In this document: piece after piece, positions 30,096 through 40,904 of the stretch
How positions within the stretch are numbered: the first letter of the stretch is position 1
How the letters are laid out: every line of letters starts with the position of its first letter
Assembly: GCF_034440735.1 (NCBI RefSeq)
Contig: NZ_CP140098.1
Span: 305,001-369,000, forward strand
Reading direction: 5' to 3'
DNA length: 64,000 nucleotides
Origin: Deinococcus sp. AB2017081
GTDB lineage: Bacteria; Deinococcota; Deinococci; Deinococcales; Deinococcaceae
The notes under the pieces: generated by a model
The model's input: the letters and a program-made list of their open reading frames with translations, nothing else
Databases searched by the model: none
What the model was told of the DNA's origin: nothing
Position numbers and translations under genes: made by a program

Positions 30096-30400
30096 GGGGT
30101 TCCTCGGGGAGATCACGCGGGGCCGCAGGGCCACCACGGCAGGGCGGAGCGACACGGATCACCGACCGACCCCCACAGCCGCCCCGCGCTCAACACAGCG
30201 GGACGGAGCGGCCCGTCGCCGCTCGGACACGGCGCGGGCACGACTTCGGATGGGGGTCAGGTCAGGATTGGCATGGTCGATCACGCCCCGCGGAGCGGGA
30301 CACGGGCAGCGTACCCACGCGCCGCCCGCGCGGCATCCGCCACATGGCGCAGCGGGCGGGGCGGCCCCGGACACCGGCCGCCCCGCTCCCCTCCTCGCAG
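30096..30400. other. intergenic region, nothing recognised
   Basis: 305 GC-rich bases between the MFS start and the end of the lipoprotein gene upstream on the same strand. Reading frames crossing it belong to shadow ORFs. I see no RNA gene, repeat or clear terminator; the MFS promoter is probably in 30100-30160. Confidence 0.5.
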
Positions 30401-31510
30401 TTACTCCGGGCCGCGCGACCTCACCTCGCTGACCGCCGGACAGTTCACGATGAAGCCCGACGGGCCCCATGCGCCGCCGCCGGGCACGGTCACCGCGCCC
30501 GCCGATGCGAGAGCCTCCACCTTCCCGAAGTCCGTCTGGCGCAGGTTCGTCCCGGCGGCCACGGCGGCGTCCGTCCACACGGTCACGTGCACGTTCCACA
30601 GCGGCGAGTACTCGTCGTCGCGGGGGAACTCCTCCAGCACGTTCAGGGGGCTGCCCTCGCCGCGCAGCGCGGAGGTCAGGCCCTGGCGCTGCGGGTTGTC
30701 CGCGCCCGTCTGCCCGTTGATGAACAGTGCCAGGCCGCTGCGGGCCGTCTGTCCGCCGCCATTCAGGCCCGGCGCGGCGTCCAGGGCCGGGGCCAGGGTC
30801 ACGCCCTCCAGGGCCGCGGCGTCGCTGGCGCTGGCGTCCAGCGAGACGTAGTAGACCTCGTTGCCGTCGTAGAAGCCCTCGGTCTCCTGCAGGGTCACGC
30901 GGTGGCGGGCGGCGTTCACGCTGACCACCTTGGTGTGCTGCCCGGTGGGGTTGCTGACGTGCGAGGCGTTCAGGACGATGCCGCCCGGCAGCTCGATCAG
31001 CGGCGAGTAGCCGGCCTGCCCCACCTCGCCCGGTTGCAGGGCGGCGGGCGGGAAGCCGCCGGGGCCGGGCGTCACGACCCGGTCGGGCCGGAAGTCCACG
31101 GTGGCGTTCACGCTGAGCCGGCCGCCGCGCAGGGTGGCCTTCTGGGTGGCGGCGGTGCCGGCCGCCCTGGCCAGGTTCGGCGCGTAGTTCACGCCCAGGA
31201 TGCGCGCCACGTCCCGGTCGGACGCCTCGGTGACCACGAAGCCGAAGCTCTGGCCACCGCTGCGGCCCTCGTACAGCGGCAGCGTGATCTGGTCGAGTTC
31301 CGGGTCTTCCTTCCCGCGCAGGTACACGACGCGTTTTTCCTTCCCCTGAGCCGCTAGGGACTGGGCGCTCAGGTCGTCGGTGGGCCCCGCCTGAGCGGCC
31401 AGGGCGGTGATCTCGGTCATCATCCGGGCGTGTTCGTCGGGCTGCGGCGCGACGGAACCGCAGGCCGCCAGGGACAGGGCCAGCGTGACCAGGGCAGTGG
31501 GTCGGAACAT
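30401..31510 (-). CDS. lipoprotein of unknown function
   Basis: 369 residues from ATG 31510 (GGAGGTTTCC upstream). Lipobox LSLAACGS gives Cys19. The mature protein is soluble and mostly beta: KEKRVVYLRGKEDPELDQIT, GQSFGFVVTEASDRDVARILGVNYAPNL, VSNPTGQHTKVVSVNAARHRV and a C-terminal GPSGFIVNCPAVSEV. I do not recognise a domain. Blocks around residues 75-130 and 215-260 look like beta sandwiches. Probably anchored to the outer face of the membrane. Confidence 0.8.
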   Translation of the reverse strand: MFRPTALVTLALSLAACGSVAPQPDEHARMMTEITALAAQAGPTDDLSAQSLAAQGKEKRVVYLRGKEDPELDQITLPLYEGRSGGQSFGFVVTEASDRDVARILGVNYAPNLARAAGTAATQKATLRGGRLSVNATVDFRPDRVVTPGPGGFPPAALQPGEVGQAGYSPLIELPGGIVLNASHVSNPTGQHTKVVSVNAARHRVTLQETEGFYDGNEVYYVSLDASASDAAALEGVTLAPALDAAPGLNGGGQTARSGLALFINGQTGADNPQRQGLTSALRGEGSPLNVLEEFPRDDEYSPLWNVHVTVWTDAAVAAGTNLRQTDFGKVEALASAGAVTVPGGGAWGPSGFIVNCPAVSEVRSRGPE

Positions 31511-31736
31511 GGGAAACCTCCGGGGGACTGCTGCGGTGCATGGGGCACCGGCCGCCGCGCGGTGGGCGCAGACGGAGAAGGGCGGACGGACACGGGCCAA
31601 ATCGACGTCGACCACGGCGTCCACAGGACACCGGGGACAGGCCCCGGCTCAGGGTGTGGTGATCACCGACAGGGGTACGGGGGTGGGGGGCGGAGGGTTC
31701 AACGCCCGCTCCCTCCTCTCCGGTTCCACTCCACTG

Positions 31737-31750
31737 TGCATAACCATGCA
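31737..31750 (+). promoter_or_regulatory. single ARG-box-like site upstream of carB
   Basis: TGCATAACCATGCA matches TGNATWWWWATNCA except for two C in the W positions; on the other strand it reads TGCATGGTTATGCA, very close to the first argG box (TGTATGGTTATACG). It is 51 bases before the carB ATG. A second box at 21-base spacing is not evident. It would place carbamoyl-phosphate synthesis under the same arginine control as argG. Confidence 0.55.
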
Positions 31751-31800
31751 TACACCGCTCACGCCCCCCAGCCCCATCCGTGACATACTCACTCTCTGGA

Positions 31801-34875
<3,075 letters not shown>

Positions 34876-34878
34876 GGA

Positions 34879-35409
34879 ATGACCCGATATGCCGAAACTC
34901 TGCGCTTGCTTGCCACGCTGCCCGCTCCGCAAGCATTCGCAGGGATTCAGCGTGAGCGCATCACTGTGTATAGCGCCGAGATCGGTATTCCCTTCCCCCC
35001 GTCGCTCCTTGAGTGGTTGATCCATGCCAACGGAGCGTCTGTGGAGTCTCAGTACCTTGTCGGCATCGACGGCACTCTCCCTACCGACATGCCTTCTCTT
35101 TACACCTTGCATCCCAACTGGAAGGCGGCCGGGCTGATTCCCGTTGCCAGTGACGGCTGCGGAAATCATTACGTCATCGCCACCCGGCAGGAATACGGCA
35201 AGGGGTGTCCCGTCCTGTTCATTGACCACGAGAGAAACGCAGATATTCCAGACTTTCTGGTCGCGTCAGATTTCAGCATCTTTGTGAGCGAGTTCGTCCG
35301 ACGCGAAGCGAATGGCAGCAACGGCTGGCCGTTCGACCCGCAGAGCACACTTCGGATCGACCCGAACCTGGCCAGTTTCTCGGGTGCTCCGCTGCCCTGG
35401 TCGAACTGA
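34879..35409 (+). CDS. SMI1/KNR4 (SUKH) family protein
   Basis: 176 residues, three bases after carB. Visible SUKH features: IPFPPSLLEWLIHANGASVES at the N-terminus, LIPVASDGCGNHYVIA in the middle and a C-terminal SIFVSEFVRREANG. SUKH proteins often act as immunity proteins against polymorphic toxins or contact-dependent nucleases, though stand-alone members of unknown role are common. It is the first gene between the intact carB end and its diverged duplicate. GC content is lower than in carB. Confidence 0.8.
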   Translation: MTRYAETLRLLATLPAPQAFAGIQRERITVYSAEIGIPFPPSLLEWLIHANGASVESQYLVGIDGTLPTDMPSLYTLHPNWKAAGLIPVASDGCGNHYVIATRQEYGKGCPVLFIDHERNADIPDFLVASDFSIFVSEFVRREANGSNGWPFDPQSTLRIDPNLASFSGAPLPWSN

Positions 35410-35532
35410 CTCAATGACGTCCAACATTGGCGCGTTGTTCGGGCAGATCCATACCGTGCTGCCGCAGTCACAGCGGGCAGCAAAAATCAAGCGTGTCATC
35501 TGTAGGCGGGGGGCCTTACAACAGGTGGCAGC

Positions 35533-35548
35533 TCAGGCACGTGCCTGA
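35533..35548. promoter_or_regulatory. 16-bp perfect palindrome before the small secreted peptide
   Basis: TCAGGCACGTGCCTGA is self-complementary over all 16 bases. It sits immediately upstream of the ribosome binding site (GGGAGGA) of the 46-residue peptide gene, so it could be an operator or an mRNA hairpin controlling translation. Confidence 0.5.
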
Positions 35549-35561
35549 CGGGAGGAACACC

Positions 35562-35702
35562 ATGAAACACGTCCGTAAACTGCTGTTCATCACCGCCGCC
35601 GCTCTTGTGACCACAGGCACCCTGGGCACGGCCAGCGCGGAAGGCTGGTGGGGCTCCTGCCAGGTTCTGGCCTCGGGCCGCGTCATCTGCCACGCCAACT
35701 GA
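35562..35702 (+). CDS. tiny secreted peptide (46 aa) with two cysteines
   Basis: ATG 35562 follows GGGAGGA at good spacing. Residues 1-26 form a typical Sec signal (MKHVRKLLFITAAALVTTGT, then ALGTASA-like cleavage region). The predicted mature part is only about 20 residues, EGWWGSCQVLASGRVICHAN, with cysteines at 33 and 43 able to form one disulphide and a Trp-Trp pair. A UUCG-loop terminator follows at once, confirming a monocistronic gene. I recognise no family; a microcin-like peptide or signal is possible but unproven. Confidence 0.7.
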   Translation: MKHVRKLLFITAAALVTTGTLGTASAEGWWGSCQVLASGRVICHAN

Positions 35703-35721
35703 GCCGCGCATTGCAACTTTG

Positions 35722-35745
35722 AGCCCCGCTTCGGCGGGGTTTTTC
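35722..35745 (+). terminator. intrinsic terminator after the secreted peptide
   Basis: CCCCGC-TTCG-GCGGGG followed by TTTTTC: a UUCG tetraloop hairpin, extended by a G-T and an A-T pair at its base. It lies 20 bases after the peptide stop. Confidence 0.9.
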
Positions 35746-35764
35746 GTAGAGTGACGTATCGAGA

Positions 35765-35866
35765 ATGAGCACGCGGGAAGCCGCCGAGTGGACGGCAAAG
35801 GCGATTGCAGCGGCGAAGGGGCAAGAGTTGGGAGTGCGGAGCTTGCAGGAGTGGGTGAGGGCTTAA
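35765..35866 (+). pseudogene. diverged duplicate of the carB 3' end
   Basis: These 34 codons (starting ATGAGCACGCGGGAAGCC, ending in TAA) encode a peptide almost identical to the CarB C-terminus: [18 protein letters not shown] then LGV(R/K)SLQEWVR(A/G). By hand alignment about 82 of 102 bases match carB 34774-34875 with no gaps. It has no complete domain and no ribosome site. It probably is a displaced original carB end left by an insertion, or a remnant of a second carB. Confidence 0.85.
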
Positions 35867-35939
35867 CGATGCATTTAAATTCCTCACAGTCCTTCTACTG
35901 TGCTCGGAATTATATGCCGTCGCAACTTACGATAAGTTT

Positions 35940-37022
35940 ATGGCAGAGCATTCAGATTTGTTCGCGGAAATAGTTAGTGAGATCATATTTAACAAGAGGG
36001 CTGCTGTTAGGGAAACGCACCAGTTTACCTATCTTAAGCATAACTCAGATTTATGTCCGTTAGTTGAGAGGAAGCTCAGTCATATCCGCGATGCCTTTCT
36101 GAAGCATTCAGCTATTTCGTATGATGTTCAAGGTTTTGGGGATCAGGGAACCGATGTATTACTAAAATATAAGTATGGAAATTCGGCAAACTGGAAATAT
36201 ATTTCAATACAAATCAAATCACATGACGATTTGGGGAAAAAAGGCGTAGAGGAAAACCTTCAAGCACAGCTTTTCAAAATTCAAACAGAGTATGGAGCGG
36301 AACTTGAGCACATCTACCTAATTACTTGTTATAGCTTGAAAGATAGGCTGAGAGTGGATACGGCCAGAAGGATAGCTAAGTCGATTGCAAATTCACCGAA
36401 AATTTCGCTTGTTAGTCCTGATTATGCCGCTCCCTTTATAATTATAAGCAGCAACAGAGTTAGTGCAATTATAGATTCATATCTTAATAAAGACGATGCG
36501 GTTCTTAAGCGAGCCAGAGATGAATTGTGGGCTAAAACGCCGCTTCAGAGATATATATTAATTAGAATCTTAGTTCTATTTTATGTCGATAACAACTACC
36601 TGTTAATTGACGCTTCCGGAATCTCTGAAATCTCTGACATCAAGGAATTTGCCTCCCTAATTCCAGACTATATCGATGACTATATGCTTGCACTAGTCTA
36701 TGGGGACAAAATTAATCCCAAAGATTACGATATCAATATCAAGTTAGATAGAGCCAGATCATGTTTTATAAGAACTTTAGATTCATTGGAAGGTTTGTCG
36801 GAGTCAATACAGACCGATGATGCAACTTTTGGACTCAGATCGATAGCTATGGAGCAATGTCTTGGTTTAATTACTATCATTATTTCCGGAAACATAAAAT
36901 ACGGATACTCGAAATCCGCGCTGACAAAATATGTATTCACCTATCTAAATTGCCTTGGTGAGTATACAAATCCAGGGTTAGACGGTTTTATAAATCAAGA
37001 TCTAGATAATGAAAGTTTTTGA
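35940..37022 (+). CDS. PD-(D/E)xK nuclease-like protein in AT-rich island
   Basis: 360 residues, about 40% GC against about 70% around it. After an N-terminal helical segment, residues 60-95 read SYDVQGFGDQGTDVLLKYKY then YISIQIKSH. This gives D72 and a Q91-x-K93 motif on adjacent strands, as in Mrr/restriction-type PD-(D/E)xK folds with Gln replacing Glu. The rest is predicted helical with no motif I know. TACGAT ends six bases before the ATG. A stand-alone restriction or anti-phage nuclease is the best guess; it is not a confirmed assignment. Confidence 0.65.
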   Translation: MAEHSDLFAEIVSEIIFNKRAAVRETHQFTYLKHNSDLCPLVERKLSHIRDAFLKHSAISYDVQGFGDQGTDVLLKYKYGNSANWKYISIQIKSHDDLGKKGVEENLQAQLFKIQTEYGAELEHIYLITCYSLKDRLRVDTARRIAKSIANSPKISLVSPDYAAPFIIISSNRVSAIIDSYLNKDDAVLKRARDELWAKTPLQRYILIRILVLFYVDNNYLLIDASGISEISDIKEFASLIPDYIDDYMLALVYGDKINPKDYDINIKLDRARSCFIRTLDSLEGLSESIQTDDATFGLRSIAMEQCLGLITIIISGNIKYGYSKSALTKYVFTYLNCLGEYTNPGLDGFINQDLDNESF

Positions 37023-37368
37023 GCTTGACAAACCGATGAAATATGTTTAATGATAGGCCGAACACTGGATCATCCGCTCAAAACGCATTTCTACTATTTT
37101 TATCGATGCAAATTCTCACCAATTAGGTAAGGTAGATAGCCCTAGTTGAACGTAGAGCTAATTCATGTCTGGTAGATATTTAACTCCGCACTGCCGATTC
37201 GGCTTTCGCCCAAATGTACTCTACGTAGATAATGAAGGCAAGTGCAGCAACGAAAGCGCAGATGCTAAGGTTACAGACGTTGCGAGAATGGATGGTTTAA
37301 GAGGCGTTCACCTTTAACTGCTTTATATTTATCCCCGATCTCAAGAGAAAATGATTTCGGGGGTTTCA
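37023..37368. other. AT-rich intergenic stretch between convergent genes
   Basis: The 346 bases include TTGACA at 37025-37030 with AT-rich sequence downstream (TTTAAT at 37046), a possible promoter pointing right. Near the right end CCCCGA (37336-37341) and TCGGGG flank an A-rich loop before the stop of the opposing gene, possibly a terminator. The 50-codon ORF at 37165-37317 is listed separately. No RNA gene is recognised. Confidence 0.5.
37165..37317 (+). CDS. possible small ORF (50 aa) in the island
   Basis: ATG to TAA, 50 residues starting MSGRYLTPHCRFGFRPNVLY, with ordinary amino-acid composition. No convincing ribosome site precedes it, and an ORF of this length can occur by chance at this base composition. 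It could be a remnant of a larger gene. Listed only because the surrounding 346 bases are otherwise unexplained. Confidence 0.25.
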   Translation: MSGRYLTPHCRFGFRPNVLYVDNEGKCSNESADAKVTDVARMDGLRGVHL

Positions 37369-38385
37369 TCAACTATCGAGTAGATTCGGCATGGGCTCAC
37401 TTTCTCGAAATATACTTTCGACATACAAAAGTCGTGGCCGATTATCAGAATCGACTTCGTATTGACCATTTACCGACACTCTATGGCCTAAGTAGCTGCG
37501 AATTTTACTTTCTAAAGACTCTTCATAAATACATCGTATCATTTGTCTATCTTCTAAACCTTCAACAGATCGGACTTCAAACCTACGCTGGTCTAAATCT
37601 ATTTCTCTTATACTTCCAATAAAATTACCCGACTTAGTCACTGAACTAGATGTAGGCTTATCAGAGATTTGACGAGCCCTGTTCCTGTCCTTGGTTTCCA
37701 ATTTCACTGGTTTATACAAGTCGCCTCCAACACGGCCGTGTATAGAAAGCCGAGCTATATCCGATTGACTCGATGGGCTCAAATTACCAACTGCGCGCAA
37801 AGCAGCATCACGCAAAGCAGGATCAATCATCATCTGGCTTTCAAAGTCAGATATGTCATTATGAACTAAATTACTGGCCAAGACTATTGAATCCATTGCA
37901 GTCTTTACATCCCTCGCAATTTCTTCACCGCCAATGAATATGCCAGTTTCAGCAGTTTTTGGAGCAGCCAATCCGAAATATACGCTACCCGCAGCCATCC
38001 CAGTAAGTTCAGGCTCAAAACGCTTGGGAATTCTTTTCTTGACAGATCCATTAATTGTCTTTACAATTTTGTTTACTTCGTTTTTCGATTGATTCATAAG
38101 TGAACTTACTATTGAAACCGGGACGCCGTTTAGCTCAATCCCCTCTCCCTCTGCGCCTATAATTAGATCAGAAGTATCAAGGATTTTGGCCATTGGGTAA
38201 TCTGAAACTATCAAGTTAAATAACATTCCGTGCAGCTTATCAACTGCGCTCTTAATTTCTTCACTGGTATATTCTCCATCGGAAGATGAAAGGCCAAGAT
38301 AAAAAATCTGATTCTCTAGGATTAGCACTTTATCCGATAGATCCTTTACCCAGGCGCCTCGGAATTCATCAAGATAACTTTTCAT
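37369..38385 (-). CDS. uncharacterised partner of the nucleotidyltransferase
   Basis: I do not recognise this 338-residue protein. Its start overlaps the stop of the nucleotidyltransferase gene (ATGA), so the two are made together. Residues about 1-130 are mainly helical; around 135-190 are GSVYFGLAAPKTAETGIFIGG and SNLVHNDISDFESQ; at 190-215 LRDAALRAVGNLSPSS. From about 255 a small beta-rich C-terminal domain is clear: GSIREIDLDQRRFEVRSVEG, IRCIYEES, RVSVNGQYEVDSDNRPRLLYVESI, resembling an OB/SH3-like barrel. AT-rich like its neighbour. The layout resembles toxin-antitoxin or defence pairs. Confidence 0.75.
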   Translation of the reverse strand: MKSYLDEFRGAWVKDLSDKVLILENQIFYLGLSSSDGEYTSEEIKSAVDKLHGMLFNLIVSDYPMAKILDTSDLIIGAEGEGIELNGVPVSIVSSLMNQSKNEVNKIVKTINGSVKKRIPKRFEPELTGMAAGSVYFGLAAPKTAETGIFIGGEEIARDVKTAMDSIVLASNLVHNDISDFESQMMIDPALRDAALRAVGNLSPSSQSDIARLSIHGRVGGDLYKPVKLETKDRNRARQISDKPTSSSVTKSGNFIGSIREIDLDQRRFEVRSVEGLEDRQMIRCIYEESLESKIRSYLGHRVSVNGQYEVDSDNRPRLLYVESIFRESEPMPNLLDS

Positions 38386-38918
38386 ATCGCTACCTTTACA
38401 ATACCCTTTCTATGGTCGGGCGGCAACCCTTTGTCAAAAGCATCCTTCGCGCGAAGCCGTTGAAAGTAGTCGATTAAGTCGTTCTGACCACCAGTCTGGT
38501 TCGCTGGCTCCCAGAAATGGCAATCAAGATTAAATCTTTGAGCTATAAGATCTGAACGCCTGATGAGCCACCTATTTTCCTCCCAAAAATCTAGAGCGCG
38601 AGCTTTGATCATTTCATGCGAATTGGATTTGGGCAATTCTACAACAATATCGATATCACTTGGCCGATCCTTAGACGTAACAAAACTTCCGTCAATATAA
38701 ACTGCCAAAGCACATCCCAGGCTCCGCAAAGACTGCATATACAACGTTAGACCATTCAGGAAATTGGATCTAATGGCATCATCTTGATATTTTTCAAGCA
38801 GAGCGAGATAAGATACTAGGTAAATTCCACTAGGTAGCAGTCCGTTAGGATCTAGCTCAGGAATGCCCTCTACTTCAATAGCGGGGATTGGATATTGGGA
38901 AGTCAACAGTACCTCCAT
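38382..38918 (-). CDS. nucleotidyltransferase-fold protein of the pair
   Basis: 178 residues. The pol-beta-type signature VYIDGSFVTSKDRPSDIDIVVE supplies GS at 77-78 and acids D88 and D90; FNLDCHFWEP supplies the third carboxylate D132. The arrangement GSFx(n)PSDIDIVVE is that of the DUF6932-like group of bacterial nucleotidyltransferases. No HEPN partner is adjacent, unlike MntA/HepT; the partner is the unknown gene downstream. A GGAGG inside codons 2-3 may instead direct a TTG start four codons in. AT-rich, on the minus strand. Confidence 0.75.
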   Translation of the reverse strand: MEVLLTSQYPIPAIEVEGIPELDPNGLLPSGIYLVSYLALLEKYQDDAIRSNFLNGLTLYMQSLRSLGCALAVYIDGSFVTSKDRPSDIDIVVELPKSNSHEMIKARALDFWEENRWLIRRSDLIAQRFNLDCHFWEPANQTGGQNDLIDYFQRLRAKDAFDKGLPPDHRKGIVKVAI

Positions 38919-39085
38919 ATGTATCGAATTGTTCGACAGAGAAATTCTACATCTTTGGACTATCAGTCAAGCGCCACTTTGCCGCCCTCCAGGCAGAGCT
39001 TGGACTGAAGCGTGTCTACGTAGCAATTTTCCACCCGTCTCCGCTTCAGCTTTCGCCCGTGGTGGGGGCGGGCGGGGGGTTGGGG

Positions 39086-39445
39086 CTACAACGCCAGGTG
39101 CAGTCTGATTCGGGCGTCCAGTTCGCGCATCAGGTCTTCGGGCACGTGGCCCAGGCGTCGGCGCACGCGGGACAGGGCAATGGAACCGATCAATTCCGTC
39201 TGCGCCTTGGTGTCCTGATTCAGCCCCGTGCGTTCGGTCGGGAGCAGCAGCTGAAAGCCATAGAGGCTGTTCAGGTTGGCGGTGAGCGGAATGACCGTGA
39301 TCGCGTCCGCTCCAGCATTGGCGGCATTGTTGGTGATGACCACAGCGGGCCGGACAACATCGGCTTCCGCACTGCGGGCTGGGCCGAACTCGATCAGCAG
39401 AATGTCACCCCGGCGGATCAGCCCTGAATACGGCCGGGCTACCAT
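39086..39445 (-). CDS. MazF/PemK-like toxin
   Basis: 119 residues from ATG 39445. Core motifs: LIRRGDILLIEFGPARSAEADVVRPAVVITNN, ITVIPLTANL and a C-terminal RRRLGHVPEDLMRELDARI. The strand VRRGDI... followed by RPAVVIS/TNN is the MazF (CcdB-like fold) hallmark; such proteins are sequence-specific endoribonucleases. The antitoxin lies upstream, with an unusually long gap of about 103 bases. The ATG is the best start because MazF proteins begin just before RRGD. GC-rich, outside the AT-rich block. Confidence 0.85.
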   Translation of the reverse strand: MVARPYSGLIRRGDILLIEFGPARSAEADVVRPAVVITNNAANAGADAITVIPLTANLNSLYGFQLLLPTERTGLNQDTKAQTELIGSIALSRVRRRLGHVPEDLMRELDARIRLHLAL

Positions 39446-39548
39446 TCCACGGTTCCGCAAAAAGCGCTCCACCGTTCCATTTCCGCCCGACCGTATTTCT
39501 GCCCCTGCTCGCTTCGCTCGGATGATCTGCCGATCATCGGGGTTCTTT

Positions 39549-39803
39549 TTACATCCATTCGCTGCCGTCGCTGGGTTCCAGGCCATCGGTGTTGCCTTCC
39601 AGAAGGCGGGCGCGTTCCGGGTTGTTCTCCCTTGCCAGGGCGGCGTAGTCCTCGGCCAGTTGCTGGTCACGCAGGGCCTGAACAGCCTTGAGCACGGCCT
39701 CGCTGCGGCTGCTCAGGTGGTGGGTCTGCTGGTACTGCTCCAGATAACGGGCAGCGTCAGGGGGAAGACTGATGGTCATACGCTGGGCAGGATCGGAAGC
39801 CAT
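39549..39803 (-). CDS. ribbon-helix-helix antitoxin
   Basis: 84 residues from ATG 39803. RMTISLPPDAARYLEQYQQTHHLSSRSEAVLKAVQAL is a ribbon-helix-helix DNA-binding unit at the N-terminus; the acidic tail (LLEGNTDGLEPSDGSEWM) would wrap the toxin. It should neutralise the MazF-like protein and autoregulate the pair's promoter. A second in-frame ATG eight codons in (MTISLP) is an alternative start. Confidence 0.85.
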   Translation of the reverse strand: MASDPAQRMTISLPPDAARYLEQYQQTHHLSSRSEAVLKAVQALRDQQLAEDYAALARENNPERARLLEGNTDGLEPSDGSEWM

Positions 39804-39954
39804 GACTTCATACTACCGTTCATACTTGTCCGCATACGCTGACCTTTGCCGGCTCGGGATGGATGCTGTGTCAGCTTCTGCCGCAGCCCTCTGGCGTATT
39901 GCCTCCGCTGCCCGGTCGCGGCAGCATGGTGGCCATTCCAGAAGGGGGGGCAGC

Positions 39955-40821
39955 ATGGACAGACCGCTGGCGGGCCGGGTGGCCCTGGTCACGGGGGGCA
40001 GTCGGGGCGTGGGGCGCGGCGTGGCGCTGGGCCTGGGCGAGGCGGGCGCGACCGTGTACGTGACGGGCCGGACGCTGCGGGGCCGCAGTGCAGACGTGCC
40101 GCAGGTGGGCGGGTCGCTGGAGGACACGGTGGCCGACTTGGAACGCCTGGGCGGCGTGGGCGTGCCCGTGGTGTGCGACCACCGGGACGACGCGCAGGTG
40201 CGGGCGCTGGCCGAGCGCCTGGGGCACGAGCACGGGCAGCTGGACGTGCTGGTGAACAACGTGTGGGGCGGGTACGAGGGCCTGCACGCGTGGGACAACC
40301 GGGGGCAGACGTGGAACGCGCCGTTCTGGGAGCAGCCCCTGACGCTGTGGGACGACATGTTCACGGCGGGCGTGCGGGCGCACTACGTGGCGTCGGCGGT
40401 GTGCGCGCCCCTGCTGATCGCGGCGGGGGGGCTGGTGGTGAACATCTCGTTCTTCGCGGGACAGCGGCACCGGGGGCAGGAGAACGTGCCGTACTTCCTG
40501 GCGAAGAACGCCGACGACCAGATGGCGCGGGCGCTGGCGAACCACCTGCGGCCGCACGGGGTGACGGCCGTGTCGCTGTACCCGGGACTGGTGCGCACCG
40601 AGGGCGTGCTGCTGGCCCCCGAGGGGGCCTTCGATTTCAGCAATTCGGAGTCGCCGCAATTCCTGGGGCGGGCGGTGGCGGCGCTGGCAGGCGACCCGCA
40701 GCACCTGTCGCGCACCGGGCAGGTGCTGGTGGCGGCAGAACTGGCGCAGGAATACGGCTTCACGGACGTGGACGGCTCCGTGCCACGCTCGGTGCGGGCG
40801 GAGTACGAGAACGGCGGGTAG
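39955..40821 (+). CDS. short-chain dehydrogenase/reductase
   Basis: 288 residues from ATG 39955 (GGGGGGG run seven bases upstream). Rossmann motif LVTGGSRGVGRGVALGLGEAG, NN-x-WGG in VLVNNVWGGYEG, active-site Ser in VVNISFF and YFLAK (Tyr-x-x-x-Lys). The unusually long loop after NNVWG (about 30 residues, rich in Trp) is typical of one subgroup of uncharacterised SDRs. NAD(P)-dependent; substrate unknown. Confidence 0.88.
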   Translation: MDRPLAGRVALVTGGSRGVGRGVALGLGEAGATVYVTGRTLRGRSADVPQVGGSLEDTVADLERLGGVGVPVVCDHRDDAQVRALAERLGHEHGQLDVLVNNVWGGYEGLHAWDNRGQTWNAPFWEQPLTLWDDMFTAGVRAHYVASAVCAPLLIAAGGLVVNISFFAGQRHRGQENVPYFLAKNADDQMARALANHLRPHGVTAVSLYPGLVRTEGVLLAPEGAFDFSNSESPQFLGRAVAALAGDPQHLSRTGQVLVAAELAQEYGFTDVDGSVPRSVRAEYENGG

Positions 40822-40904
40822 TAGGGAGCGTCCGACCATCTCCCCCTGCCCCGTTCCGACCTTCGCCCGTGGTGTCGGGAGCAGGAAACGAGTCCACTGG
40901 AGAC

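Noticed and set aside
37165..37317. 50-codon ORF as a confident gene
   Set aside because: No ribosome site and chance is possible at this base composition; kept only as low-confidence.
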